Source: Actinomycetota bacterium (GTDB lineage Bacteria > Actinomycetota > Thermoleophilia > Solirubrobacterales > 70-9). From it: 16,784 nucleotides of DNA. The position numbers and the translations under genes are program-made. Positions 1 to 5,650 of the stretch are shown here, in pieces; the first letter of the stretch is position 1; each line of letters starts with the position of its first letter. The stretch spans positions 380 to 17,163 of the forward strand of contig VAYL01000129.1 in the NCBI GenBank assembly GCA_005884305.1, read 5' to 3'. The notes under the pieces were generated by a model. It worked only from the letters and a program-made list of their open reading frames with translations, searched no databases and was not told where the DNA came from.

Positions 1-142
1 ACGCAGCCGTCGCCAGCGCATGCGAATAGAAGGCAAGTCCCCGGACGACGATCCACGTGCCCAGCACCCCGAGCGCGATCGAGAGCAGGAGGATCTCGAA
101 CACGCCACGCTGCACGAATGGAAGCTGGAACGGATCGAACAC
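1..142 (-). CDS. Zn/Mn ABC transporter permease, N-terminus (partial)
   Basis: This is the first 47 codons of a minus-strand gene that runs off the left edge. The translation begins MFDPFQLPFVQRGVFEILLL, then a glycine-rich hydrophobic segment and a GLAFYSHALATAA motif. That pattern is typical of the start of ABC-3 family permeases (ZnuB/MntB type), which form the membrane channel for zinc or manganese uptake. The GTG start at 142 is supported by a GAGGAG ribosome binding site at 152-157, 9 nt upstream. A Fur-family box lies 37 nt upstream, which fits metal-dependent repression. The ATPase and binding-protein genes are not visible here and may lie to the left. The family call rests on a short fragment; the metal cannot be decided. 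Confidence 0.7.
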   Translation of the reverse strand, partial: MFDPFQLPFVQRGVFEILLLSIALGVLGTWIVVRGLAFYSHALATAA

Positions 143-178
143 GTCGAGCTACTCCTCAGGTCCGGCCGAACGCGAGGA

Positions 179-199
179 TGATAATGGGAATCATTCTCA
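179..199. promoter_or_regulatory. Fur/Zur-family operator
   Basis: Bases 180-198 read GATAATGGGAATCATTCTC and match 16 of 19 positions of the classical Fur box. The half sites TGATAATG and CATTCTCA form an inverted repeat around five central bases. On the minus strand the left half contains CATTAT (186-181), a plausible -10 for the ABC permease gene, so a bound repressor would block its transcription. Because the controlled gene is an ABC-3 type permease, Zur (zinc) or Mur (manganese) is more likely than iron-sensing Fur; this is inference. The site also lies upstream of the divergent small gene at 287. Confidence 0.65.
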
Positions 200-249
200 T
201 CTGCCTCTGAGCCTAACCCGACGATCGCCGCGATGGTCGCGGTCAGCCG

Positions 250-278
250 TTCCACTGAGGAGCGTGGTGGGATAAATT
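250..278 (+). promoter_or_regulatory. Putative promoter for the small CxxC membrane protein
   Basis: A TTCCAC element (250-255), a 17-nt spacer and TAAATT (273-278) form a reasonable vegetative promoter. The -10 ends 8 nt before the ATG at 287, so the transcript would start at or next to the start codon. That fits the absence of a well-placed Shine-Dalgarno sequence. Read by eye only. Confidence 0.35.
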
Positions 279-286
279 CCCGCGAA

Positions 287-481
287 ATGTGCCTCCAGTG
301 CATGATGACCGCGGCCGCGAGTGTCTCAACGGCCAGCGGCATGAGGGTTTGGCTGGGCAACCATGTCGGCACGTTTCTGACCCCGCAGCGCCTGCGCTGG
401 GTCACAATCTCTCTCTTCGCCCTAGCGGTTCTTGCCTCGGGCCTCTTCGTGAGTGGCTCCAGCCCGGCCACCGGCCACTGA
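287..481 (+). CDS. Small CxxC single-pass membrane protein
   Basis: A 64-residue protein begins MCLQC, has a short alanine-rich region, then TPQRLRWVTISLFALAVLAS, a single membrane helix at about residues 38-58, and a short polar tail. Most codons end in G or C, like real genes here. The ATG at 287 was chosen over the ATG at 233 because it puts the Cys-x-x-Cys pair at the extreme N-terminus and because a TAAATT -10 lies 8 nt upstream. I recall similar short CxxC-plus-helix proteins in actinobacteria, but no function is known to me. The CxxC pair could bind metal or be redox-active. It diverges from the zinc/manganese permease across the Fur-type box, so a metal-related role is possible. Coding status is likely but not certain. 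Confidence 0.55.
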   Translation: MCLQCMMTAAASVSTASGMRVWLGNHVGTFLTPQRLRWVTISLFALAVLASGLFVSGSSPATGH

Positions 482-536
482 TCATCGCGATGCGAAGCAA
501 CCTGGGGTTTGCGACACGCTCGGGTCTGACGGGCCG

Positions 537-1289
537 TTAAACGGAGCGGAGAAGCCCGCCGTCCAGCGCGATGACCGTGCCCGTGAGGTACGCCGCCCGG
601 TCCGAGCAGAGGAACGCGACGAGGTCGCCGAACTCGTCCGGCTGCCCGAGCCGGCCGGCGGGGATTCCCTCCGCGGCGCTCCGCTCCATCTCCTCCCACG
701 ATCCCCAGTTAGACGCAAGCCGGTCGGTGGCGAAGCGCCCGGGAGCGACCGTGTTCACGGTGATCCCGTCGCCTGCGACCTCGTTGGCCAGTGTCTTGAA
801 CAGCCCGACCGCGGCCATCCGGTTCGCGTTCGAGAGCGTGAGATGCGGGATCGGCTCGACCACCGAGCTCGATCCGACGTTCACGATCCGTCCCCATCCG
901 CGCTCCCGCATTCCCGGTACCACCGCCTCCGTGAGCACCCTCGGAGCGAGCACGAGCGACCGGTACGCCCGCTCCCACTCCTCCAGCTCGTGGTCATGCG
1001 CGGCGCCGAGGGGCGGCCCGCCCGTATTCGTCACGAGGATCTCCACCGGGCCGAGCGCCTGGACGATCTCGCCGGGAAGCGTCGCGAGCCGGTCGAGATC
1101 GTCCGTATCGGCCTCGAACGGCATCGTCTCGCCCTCGATCCCGTTCGCGGCCTCCGCGACCCGCTCCCGCGATCGGCTGGCCATGGCCACGCGCGCGCCC
1201 TCGCGCGCCAGCGCCGCCGCGATCCCGCGCCCTATCCCGCGGCTTGCGCCCATCACCAGCGCGGTCCTACCGCCAATCCCCAGATCCAT
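537..1289 (-). CDS. Short-chain dehydrogenase/reductase, active-site variant
   Basis: A 250-residue cytoplasmic Rossmann-fold oxidoreductase of the 3-oxoacyl-ACP-reductase-like SDR group. The cofactor motif GASRGIG is at residues 14-20, a TNTGG motif (in place of NNAG) at 87-91, and the serine cluster SSS at 140-142. The C-terminal PGR and TGTVIALDGG segments are standard. The usual YxxxK is absent: aligning LTLSNANRMAAVG with the normal motif puts Ser153 where Tyr should be and Arg157 where Lys should be. I recall the same substitutions, together with TNTGGPP, in a recognised SDR subgroup, so this is probably subgroup-typical rather than decay. Substrate unknown. The ATG has no Shine-Dalgarno, but TAGATT lies 6 nt upstream, suggesting a leaderless mRNA. 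It diverges from the catalase gene with about 30 bp between starts. Confidence 0.93.
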   Translation of the reverse strand: MDLGIGGRTALVMGASRGIGRGIAAALAREGARVAMASRSRERVAEAANGIEGETMPFEADTDDLDRLATLPGEIVQALGPVEILVTNTGGPPLGAAHDHELEEWERAYRSLVLAPRVLTEAVVPGMRERGWGRIVNVGSSSVVEPIPHLTLSNANRMAAVGLFKTLANEVAGDGITVNTVAPGRFATDRLASNWGSWEEMERSAAEGIPAGRLGQPDEFGDLVAFLCSDRAAYLTGTVIALDGGLLRSV

Positions 1290-1295
1290 GCGCGC

Positions 1296-1316
1296 AATCT
1301 AGTGGTGGGGTACGGT
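1296..1316. promoter_or_regulatory. Divergent -10 elements for SDR and mini-catalase
   Basis: On the minus strand TAGATT (1301-1296) ends 6 nt before the SDR ATG. On the plus strand TACGGT (1311-1316) ends 7 nt before the ATG at 1324. Both fit the TANNNT -10 pattern of leaderless actinobacterial transcripts. Only about 30 bp separate the genes, so each -35 region would fall near or within the other gene's 5' end. No clear -35 is visible. Confidence 0.4.
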
Positions 1317-1323
1317 GGGCGCG

Positions 1324-2283
1324 ATGGCGGGCGGCGACCTCTACGAGCAGATCGTCGATGCCGCCAACGCGCTCTACGGAACCCACGACGGAAGCCGGGC
1401 ACTGCACGCCAAGGGCACCTGGTGCGCCGGCACCTTCACCGCGACGCCCGAAGCGGCCGAGCTCTGCCGCGCCGCCCACCTCCAGGGCCAGCCGACGCCC
1501 GCCGTCATCCGCTTCTCGAACGCCAGCGGCGACCCGCACTCCGACGACTGGCAGCGCGACTCGCATGGAATGGCCGTCCGCCTGCGCCCCGACGGTGGCG
1601 ACGAGGCCGACATCCTCGCCGTCACCACGCCGGCGTTCGTCCTGCGGACGCCCGAGGAGTTCCTCGAGTTCATGCGGCTTCGAAAGCCCGACCCCGAGAC
1701 GGGCCAGCCCGACTGGGAGAAGCTCGGCGCCTTCTTCGGCGAGCACCCGGAGTCGCAGACCGCCGTTCAGGCCACCCTCAACTCGGAGCCACCAGCGAGC
1801 TTCGCGACGCTGGTCTACCAGTCCCCTCACGCCTTCAGGTTCCTGGCCGCCGACGGTTCTGCGACCTGGGTCCGCTATCGCTGGCGCCCCGAGGCGGGCG
1901 AGGCGACGCTCCCCGACGACGAGGCGAAGGCCAAGGGCGGCGACTACCTGCGCGCCGAGCTCGCAGAGCGCCTCGGCGAAGGGCCGGTCGCCTTCGACCT
2001 GAAGCTTCAGATCCCGGTCGAGGACGATCCGCTCGACGATCCCACCGCCGTTTGGCCGGAGGATCGCGAGCGCGTCGTCGCCGGCAGGCTCGAGATCACC
2101 GAGATCGTCGACGATCCGGAGCGCGGCGATCACATCGAGGTGTTCGACCCGACGCGCACGGGCGACGCCATCGAGCTCTCCGACGACCGGATCCTGCACG
2201 CACGCGCCCGCGCCTACTCGGTATCCGCCTACCGGCGCCTCGGGATGGACGTCGAGAACCCCTCGACGCCGCCCAGCCACTAG
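1324..2283 (+). CDS. Heme mini-catalase / catalase-related peroxidase
   Basis: A 319-residue protein of the catalase superfamily, much shorter than classical catalases and like the SrpA/catalase-related-peroxidase group. It probably uses heme to reduce hydrogen peroxide or organic peroxides. The distal catalytic His28 lies in ALHAKGTW, followed by the family's GTFTATPEA strand. FSNASGDP and DSHGMAVRL correspond to the heme-pocket segments, and TPAFVLRTPEEFLEF to the dimer/substrate-access region. Near the end, RARAYSVSAYRRLG aligns with the RxxxY heme-ligand motif of catalases and gives proximal Tyr298. A GTG at 1315 with a GGTGGGG upstream would add three residues; the ATG at 1324 was preferred because TACGGT lies 7 nt before it. 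The classical C-terminal domains and any signal peptide are absent, so it is likely cytoplasmic. The divergent SDR neighbour might be co-regulated. Confidence 0.92.
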   Translation: MAGGDLYEQIVDAANALYGTHDGSRALHAKGTWCAGTFTATPEAAELCRAAHLQGQPTPAVIRFSNASGDPHSDDWQRDSHGMAVRLRPDGGDEADILAVTTPAFVLRTPEEFLEFMRLRKPDPETGQPDWEKLGAFFGEHPESQTAVQATLNSEPPASFATLVYQSPHAFRFLAADGSATWVRYRWRPEAGEATLPDDEAKAKGGDYLRAELAERLGEGPVAFDLKLQIPVEDDPLDDPTAVWPEDRERVVAGRLEITEIVDDPERGDHIEVFDPTRTGDAIELSDDRILHARARAYSVSAYRRLGMDVENPSTPPSH

Positions 2284-2298
2284 CGAGTTCGCTGCGGG

Positions 2299-2304
2299 CA
2301 TAAT
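2299..2304 (+). promoter_or_regulatory. Putative -10 element for tRNA-Val
   Basis: CATAAT ends 8 nt before the first base of tRNA-Val and matches five of six TATAAT positions. No convincing -35 is seen 16-18 nt upstream. Confidence 0.35.
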
Positions 2305-2312
2305 CAGCGGTC

Positions 2313-2385
2313 GGGCGGTTAGCTCAGTTGGGAGAGCGCCTCGTTTACACCGAGGAGGTCGTCGGTTCGAATCCGGCACTGCCCA
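2313..2385 (+). tRNA. trnV: tRNA-Val (anticodon UAC)
   Basis: A 73-nt cloverleaf. The acceptor stem GGGCGGT pairs with ACTGCCC (one G-U), followed by discriminator A at 2385. The D arm holds AGCTCAGTTGGGAGAGC. The anticodon stem CCTCG/CGAGG encloses TTTACAC, giving anticodon TAC for valine. The T arm is GTCGG-TTCGAAT-CCGGC. CCA is not encoded. The tRNA is followed directly by degraded copies of its own 3' end. Confidence 0.97.
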
Positions 2386-2390
2386 TCCGG

Positions 2391-2465
2391 GGGCACCGGG
2401 TTCGAACCGACGGCACCGCTCGCATCCATGCTCGACTCGCCGGTTCGAGCCCGGCACCGCCCATC
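2391..2465 (+). repeat. Degraded extra copies of the tRNA-Val 3' end
   Basis: Bases 2441-2465 match the tRNA-Val 3' end (2363-2387) at 22 of 25 positions. They still form a perfect T arm (GCCGG-TTCGAGC-CCGGC, 2439-2455) and an acceptor 3' strand ACCGCCC plus A. No matching 5' half, D arm or anticodon arm lies upstream, so this is not a functional tRNA. A weaker third T-loop-like segment, GGTTCGAACC at 2399-2408 followed by GGCACCGCTC, lies between. The GGTTCGA cores sit at 2364, 2399 and 2442. Possible origins are a decayed tandem tRNA or att-site remnants of past integration. Confidence 0.6.
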
Positions 2466-2467
2466 AT

Positions 2468-2496
2468 TTGGAGGGCCTTGAATCCTGCCGTATGCT
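2468..2496 (+). promoter_or_regulatory. Sigma-70-like promoter of the AIM24 gene
   Basis: TTGGAG (2468-2473), a 17-nt spacer and TATGCT (2491-2496) make a good vegetative promoter, giving a leader of about 30 nt that carries a strong ribosome binding site. It begins directly after the last tRNA-Val 3'-end copy. Confidence 0.5.
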
Positions 2497-2534
2497 CGCG
2501 CCCGGTTTCAGGTAGCCAAGGAAGGAGAAGCAGG

Positions 2535-3266
2535 ATGTCGGTCGAGCAGTCGCTAGCCCAGTTTCAGGAGACGGAGAGCGCCGAGTCGTTCTCCCTCCAG
2601 AACTCCAAGCTCTTGAAGGTCGAGCTCGCGAACGTGACGATCCAGGCGAAGCTCGGATCGATGGTTGCCTACCAGGGCGATGTGAAGTTCGAGCACGCGG
2701 GCAGCGGCGGGATGTCTCGGATGCTGAAGAAGGCGGTAACGAACGAGGGCACTCAGCTGATGAAGATCTCGGGCAGCGGAGAGGTCTTCCTGGCCGACCT
2801 GGCGCAGGACGTTCACCTGATCAAGCTCGACGACGACAGGATCACCGCCAACGGCGCGAACGTCCTCGCGTTCGACGCCGGCATCGACTGGGACATCAAG
2901 CGCGTCGAGGGCGCCTCGAGCGCGCTCGCGGGCGGCCTCTTCAACATGGAGCTGGCCGGGAGCGGCTGGATTGCGCTCGTTTCCGACGGACCGCCGCTCC
3001 TGATCCAGCTCGACGGCGAGCAGACGTTCGCCGATCCGCAGGCGGCGATCACGTGGTCCAGCGGCGTGAGCACACAGATCAAGGCCGACATGAACGTGAA
3101 AACCCTCATCGGCCGCGGATCCGGCGAGACCATCCAGGTCGGTTTCTCCGGCTCCGGGTGGCTGCTGATCCAGCCCTCCGAGGGCCGCGTCGCGGCCGCC
3201 TCGGGTGGGTCCGGCGGCAGCCAGGGCGGCGTCTCGGGCGCGCTCGGGAACCTGCTCGGCGGATAG
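2535..3266 (+). CDS. AIM24 family protein
   Basis: A 243-residue protein of the AIM24 (DUF124/TIGR00266-type) family, whose members form a beta-rich fold; the bacterial role is not established. Family-typical segments are visible: a start with LQNSKLLKVEL, then GSMVAYQGDVKF, a GSGEVFLADLAQDVHLIKLD stretch, the central VLAFDAGIDWDI, and later GSGWIALVSDG and GSGWLLIQPSEG. It ends in a glycine/serine-rich tail (about residues 220-243). No signal peptide or membrane helix is seen. The ATG is fixed by AAGGAAGGAG (2518-2527), 7 nt upstream. An in-frame extension to 2328 runs through the tRNA and is not real. It appears monocistronic, 171 nt before the next gene. Confidence 0.95.
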   Translation: MSVEQSLAQFQETESAESFSLQNSKLLKVELANVTIQAKLGSMVAYQGDVKFEHAGSGGMSRMLKKAVTNEGTQLMKISGSGEVFLADLAQDVHLIKLDDDRITANGANVLAFDAGIDWDIKRVEGASSALAGGLFNMELAGSGWIALVSDGPPLLIQLDGEQTFADPQAAITWSSGVSTQIKADMNVKTLIGRGSGETIQVGFSGSGWLLIQPSEGRVAAASGGSGGSQGGVSGALGNLLGG

Positions 3267-3341
3267 CCGGGCGGATTGTCAGAAATCTGATTCGCACCTG
3301 AATGCGGCACGCGGGCACGTGCCTGCACCAGTTTCTCTGTC

Positions 3342-3367
3342 GTTTTCAGCCCAGTCCGCAGGGGTAC
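3342..3367 (+). promoter_or_regulatory. Sigma-B/SigH-like stress promoter
   Basis: GTTTTC (3342-3347), a 14-nt spacer and GGGTAC (3362-3367) resemble the GTTT-N13..16-GGGTA promoters used by SigB/SigF/SigH-group general-stress sigma factors. The expected start is near 3374 and the gene begins at 3438. A near-palindrome GCGGGCACGTGCCTGC (3311-3326) lies about 15 nt before the -35 and could be an activator or repressor site. Assignment is by motif only. Confidence 0.45.
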
Positions 3368-3383
3368 TTACCCACCGGGTAAG
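3367..3383. promoter_or_regulatory. Perfect 7-bp inverted repeat at the transcription start
   Basis: CTTACCC (3367-3373), three bases ACC, then GGGTAAG (3377-3383) form a perfect inverted repeat that begins at the last base of the -10 and spans the predicted start site. This placement suits a repressor operator; it could also form a small 5' hairpin in the mRNA. Confidence 0.4.
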
Positions 3384-3437
3384 GCACGAGGTAGAGACGC
3401 GGACTGTTCGCGCAGCCCGCTGGACAGGAGGTGAGGA

Positions 3438-4130
3438 ATGGCTACCCGCACGTACGACCGCCCGACGACGACGGCCCCAGCGCGCCGTACAGCCGCTGGG
3501 CACACCGACACCGAGACTGTCGGGCGTCGTCGGACGATGGCCATCCCGCGAACCCGCGGACTGCTGAGCGGTTTGGTGCTCGTGGTCCTGGGCATCTGGG
3601 GCGCCCTGATCCCATTCGTGGGCCCCTACTTCGGCTACGAGTTCGGCAGCGACGCGGCATGGGCGTGGAGCTGGAACCGGTTCTGGCTCGACATCCTGCC
3701 CGGCGCCGCGCTTTTCCTCGGCGGTCTGATGTTGATCGGAAGCCGGAATCGGATCAGCGGCATTCTCGGCGGCTGGATCGCGCTGTGCGGCGGCGCGTGG
3801 TTCGTCACCGGTCCGACGGTGGCGATCCTCTGGGATGGCGCGCTCGGCGCCAATCCCATCGGTGTCCCGCTTGGTTCCAACGGCGTCCAGGTTCTCGAGC
3901 TGCTTGGGTACTTCTACGCGCTGGGCGCGATCGCGATTGCGATGTCCGCCATGGCCCTCGGCCGCATGTCGGTTGTGGGCGTGCGTGACATCGAGGCAGC
4001 GGAGGCGCGAACGGTCGTCGCCGAGCCGGCGGCGACCGAGCCCGTGGCCGATGAGCCGGTGGCGGCCACCGAGCCGGCGCCCAGGAGGACCGGCCGGTTC
4101 AGCCGGGCGCCGCTCAGGCGAACCCCGTAG
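3438..4130 (+). CDS. Four-helix membrane protein of unknown function
   Basis: A 230-residue protein with a polar, Thr/Arg-rich N-terminus (1-40), four hydrophobic helices (about 41-62, 84-101, 107-131 and 152-175) and a cytoplasmic-looking tail rich in Glu, Pro and Ala with EPVA-type repeats (198-213), ending in a basic stretch. Between helices 1 and 2 an aromatic loop (GPYFGYEF, then WAWSWNRFW) is likely to lie at the membrane surface. I cannot name a family; the helices and aromatic loop resemble small actinobacterial SPW-type membrane proteins only loosely. The ATG is certain: a perfect AGGAGGTGA (3426-3434) precedes it, the strongest ribosome binding site in the window. The upstream promoter looks stress-type, and a membrane microprotein follows 23 nt later, so the two probably form a stress-induced envelope operon. 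Confidence 0.85.
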   Translation: MATRTYDRPTTTAPARRTAAGHTDTETVGRRRTMAIPRTRGLLSGLVLVVLGIWGALIPFVGPYFGYEFGSDAAWAWSWNRFWLDILPGAALFLGGLMLIGSRNRISGILGGWIALCGGAWFVTGPTVAILWDGALGANPIGVPLGSNGVQVLELLGYFYALGAIAIAMSAMALGRMSVVGVRDIEAAEARTVVAEPAATEPVADEPVAATEPAPRRTGRFSRAPLRRTP

Positions 4131-4153
4131 TCGTCAAGGAAGGAGTGATGCAG

Positions 4154-4297
4154 ATGCTGTTGCTGATTCTGGGAGTGATCCTGCTGGTGCTCGCGATAGC
4201 GGGCGGAGCGATCGTCAATCCGATTCTGTTCGTGCTCGGGCTCGTGGCGCTATTCCTCTTTTTCAGTGGGTGGCGCGGAACCGGCAGGACTATTTAG
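4154..4297 (+). CDS. 47-residue membrane microprotein
   Basis: A short protein almost wholly hydrophobic: two helices (about residues 1-20 and 24-38) joined by GGAIVNP, then a charged tail ending GWRGTGRTI. Short proteins of the form LLLILxxLLxLAxAGGxxxxPxLF are, as I recall, common and unannotated in actinobacteria. AAGGAAGGAG at 4136-4145 is 8 nt before the ATG at 4154 and only 2 nt before another ATG at 4148, so 4154 is the likely start. It lies 23 nt after the four-helix membrane gene and is probably co-transcribed with it. Its last 48 nt overlap the 3' end of the convergent polysaccharide deacetylase gene. Confidence 0.75.
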   Translation: MLLLILGVILLVLAIAGGAIVNPILFVLGLVALFLFFSGWRGTGRTI

Positions 4298-5539
4298 AAA
4301 CCACCGCGGGGTCCGAAGCTCGAAAGGTCGGCGGACCGGGCCCCAGATCATTCGCTGGTGAAGCAGCTTGCTGACGGTGACCAGGCGATAGCCGCGATCG
4401 CGCAGGGTCCTGATTATGCGCGGGAGCGCGGCTACCGTCTGGCTCCGGTTGCCGCCGCCGTCGTGCATGATCACGATCGCACCCGGCCGCGCGGCGCTCA
4501 CGACGCGGCTGTAGATCGCGCCCGACCCCGGGGTCGACCAATCCCTTGGGTCCACGTTCCAGATCACCGTCGTCATTCCGAGGGCCTTCGCGTCTGCGAC
4601 CACGCGTGAGTTGTAGGCGCCGCCAGGCGGGCGAAATAGACAGGGCGTAAAGCCGCTCACCGATCGGATCCGGCTGTTCGTCGCGGCCATCGACGCCCGG
4701 CTCGGGTCGTTCTCGTGGTGGTAGCTGTGATTCCCGAGTTCCTCGCCGGCTTCCAGAACCGCGCGTGACTCGCTCGAGACCTGCTCGCCGATCTCGAAGA
4801 ACGTTCCCTTCGCGTGGTGGCGCTGCAGAACGTTCAGTATCGCCGGCGTGTACGAGCTCGGGCCGTCGTCGAACGTCAGCGCGATCCGCTTCGGGTGGGC
4901 GGGCCCGTTGAAGCGCGGAGATCCGCCGGAGTCCCTGCAGCCGACGGGCTGTACGCGCTCGAGCTTGAATCCGGCCGCTCCGTGGTTCGGCACGCGGTCG
5001 AAGCAGATGTTCGTTCCTTGCGGCCCCTCGCACTTCGTTCCCGTTGACTGACTCAGGAAGCGCCAGCGGTATTTCCCGGGGTCGAGGTCAGCGCGCCGAG
5101 GATTGAAGCGCGCGATTACCGAGTGCTTGGTCGGCCGATCGATGCTCGCGTCGATCGGCTTCCACGATCGCACCGAGCCATCCGGCTTGAGGGTCGCGTA
5201 CGCCAGCGTGGCGGCGTCGCCGTTCGATCTGGCTCCGAAGCACAACTGACGCGTTCGCTTGCGGCCGAAACGATGGAGGTGAAGGCACAGGAAGCGCTTC
5301 TTGGGGTTCGTCGTGTCGGGGTGACGATTCAGCGCGCTCAAGCGAAAGCCTCCGCTCGTGTCTACGGCCACTCGCATCGAGCGCTGCACCTGCGCGACAT
5401 TGACCTTCCGGAGGTCCAACCGGCCCCTGGCGTCGCGGGGATCGCTTTGCGGACGGCCGGCGGCGATGCGCGGCACCACGCCCATCGCGACCGACGCGGC
5501 GAGGACGCCCGCCGCCATGAAGTACAGCTTGAGTCGCAT
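4250..5539 (-). CDS. Secreted NodB-type polysaccharide deacetylase with novel N-terminal domain
   Basis: A 429-residue exported protein. Residues 1-28 form a signal peptide with a hydrophobic core and a cleavage region around RIAAG. Residues 40-205 are a domain I do not recognise, with cysteines at 85, 100, 170, 179 and 201 that could form disulfides outside the cell. The carbohydrate-esterase-4 domain follows: TFDDGP (222-227, catalytic base Asp224 and metal ligand Asp225), HSYHH (271-275, metal ligands His271 and His275), RPPGG (303-307), a WNVDPRDW segment (328-334) and IMHD (357-360). These are the five NodB motifs, so the enzyme should remove acetyl groups from peptidoglycan, chitin-like or exopolysaccharide sugars. 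It diverges from the secreted TIM-barrel/peptidoglycan-binding gene, and TAGTAT on the minus strand (5596-5591) is a possible -10. Substrate cannot be read from sequence. Confidence 0.95.
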   Translation of the reverse strand: MRLKLYFMAAGVLAASVAMGVVPRIAAGRPQSDPRDARGRLDLRKVNVAQVQRSMRVAVDTSGGFRLSALNRHPDTTNPKKRFLCLHLHRFGRKRTRQLCFGARSNGDAATLAYATLKPDGSVRSWKPIDASIDRPTKHSVIARFNPRRADLDPGKYRWRFLSQSTGTKCEGPQGTNICFDRVPNHGAAGFKLERVQPVGCRDSGGSPRFNGPAHPKRIALTFDDGPSSYTPAILNVLQRHHAKGTFFEIGEQVSSESRAVLEAGEELGNHSYHHENDPSRASMAATNSRIRSVSGFTPCLFRPPGGAYNSRVVADAKALGMTTVIWNVDPRDWSTPGSGAIYSRVVSAARPGAIVIMHDGGGNRSQTVAALPRIIRTLRDRGYRLVTVSKLLHQRMIWGPVRRPFELRTPRWFLNSPAGSAPPTEKEE

Positions 5540-5650
5540 ACCTTCTTGCCTACGTGCCCTGCAGACCGCGTCCTGATTTGCGGTTTCGCGATACTACCCG
5601 CGCTGCGGCGGAACCGGTGCGAGCTGGCCGCCGCCGAAGTTCAAGGAGAT

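Noticed and set aside
453..2303. A 616-codon open frame on the plus strand across the SDR and catalase genes
   Set aside because: It is antisense to a clear SDR, then out of frame within the catalase. Its translation is arginine/proline-rich low-complexity sequence, as produced by GC-rich shadow frames.
1267..2457. A 396-codon minus-strand frame over the catalase and tRNA-Val
   Set aside because: It reads through a tRNA gene and opposite a well-motifed catalase; the PDSNRRPPRCK-type peptide is the well-known false translation of a tRNA antisense strand.
2386..2463. A second complete tRNA after tRNA-Val
   Set aside because: A T arm and acceptor 3' strand exist, but no matching 5' acceptor strand, D arm or anticodon arm can be found.
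5123..5650. An N-terminal extension of the TIM-barrel protein to an ATG at 5123
   Set aside because: It is antisense to the deacetylase and would bury the signal peptide. AAGGAG directly before the ATG at 5651 fixes the start.
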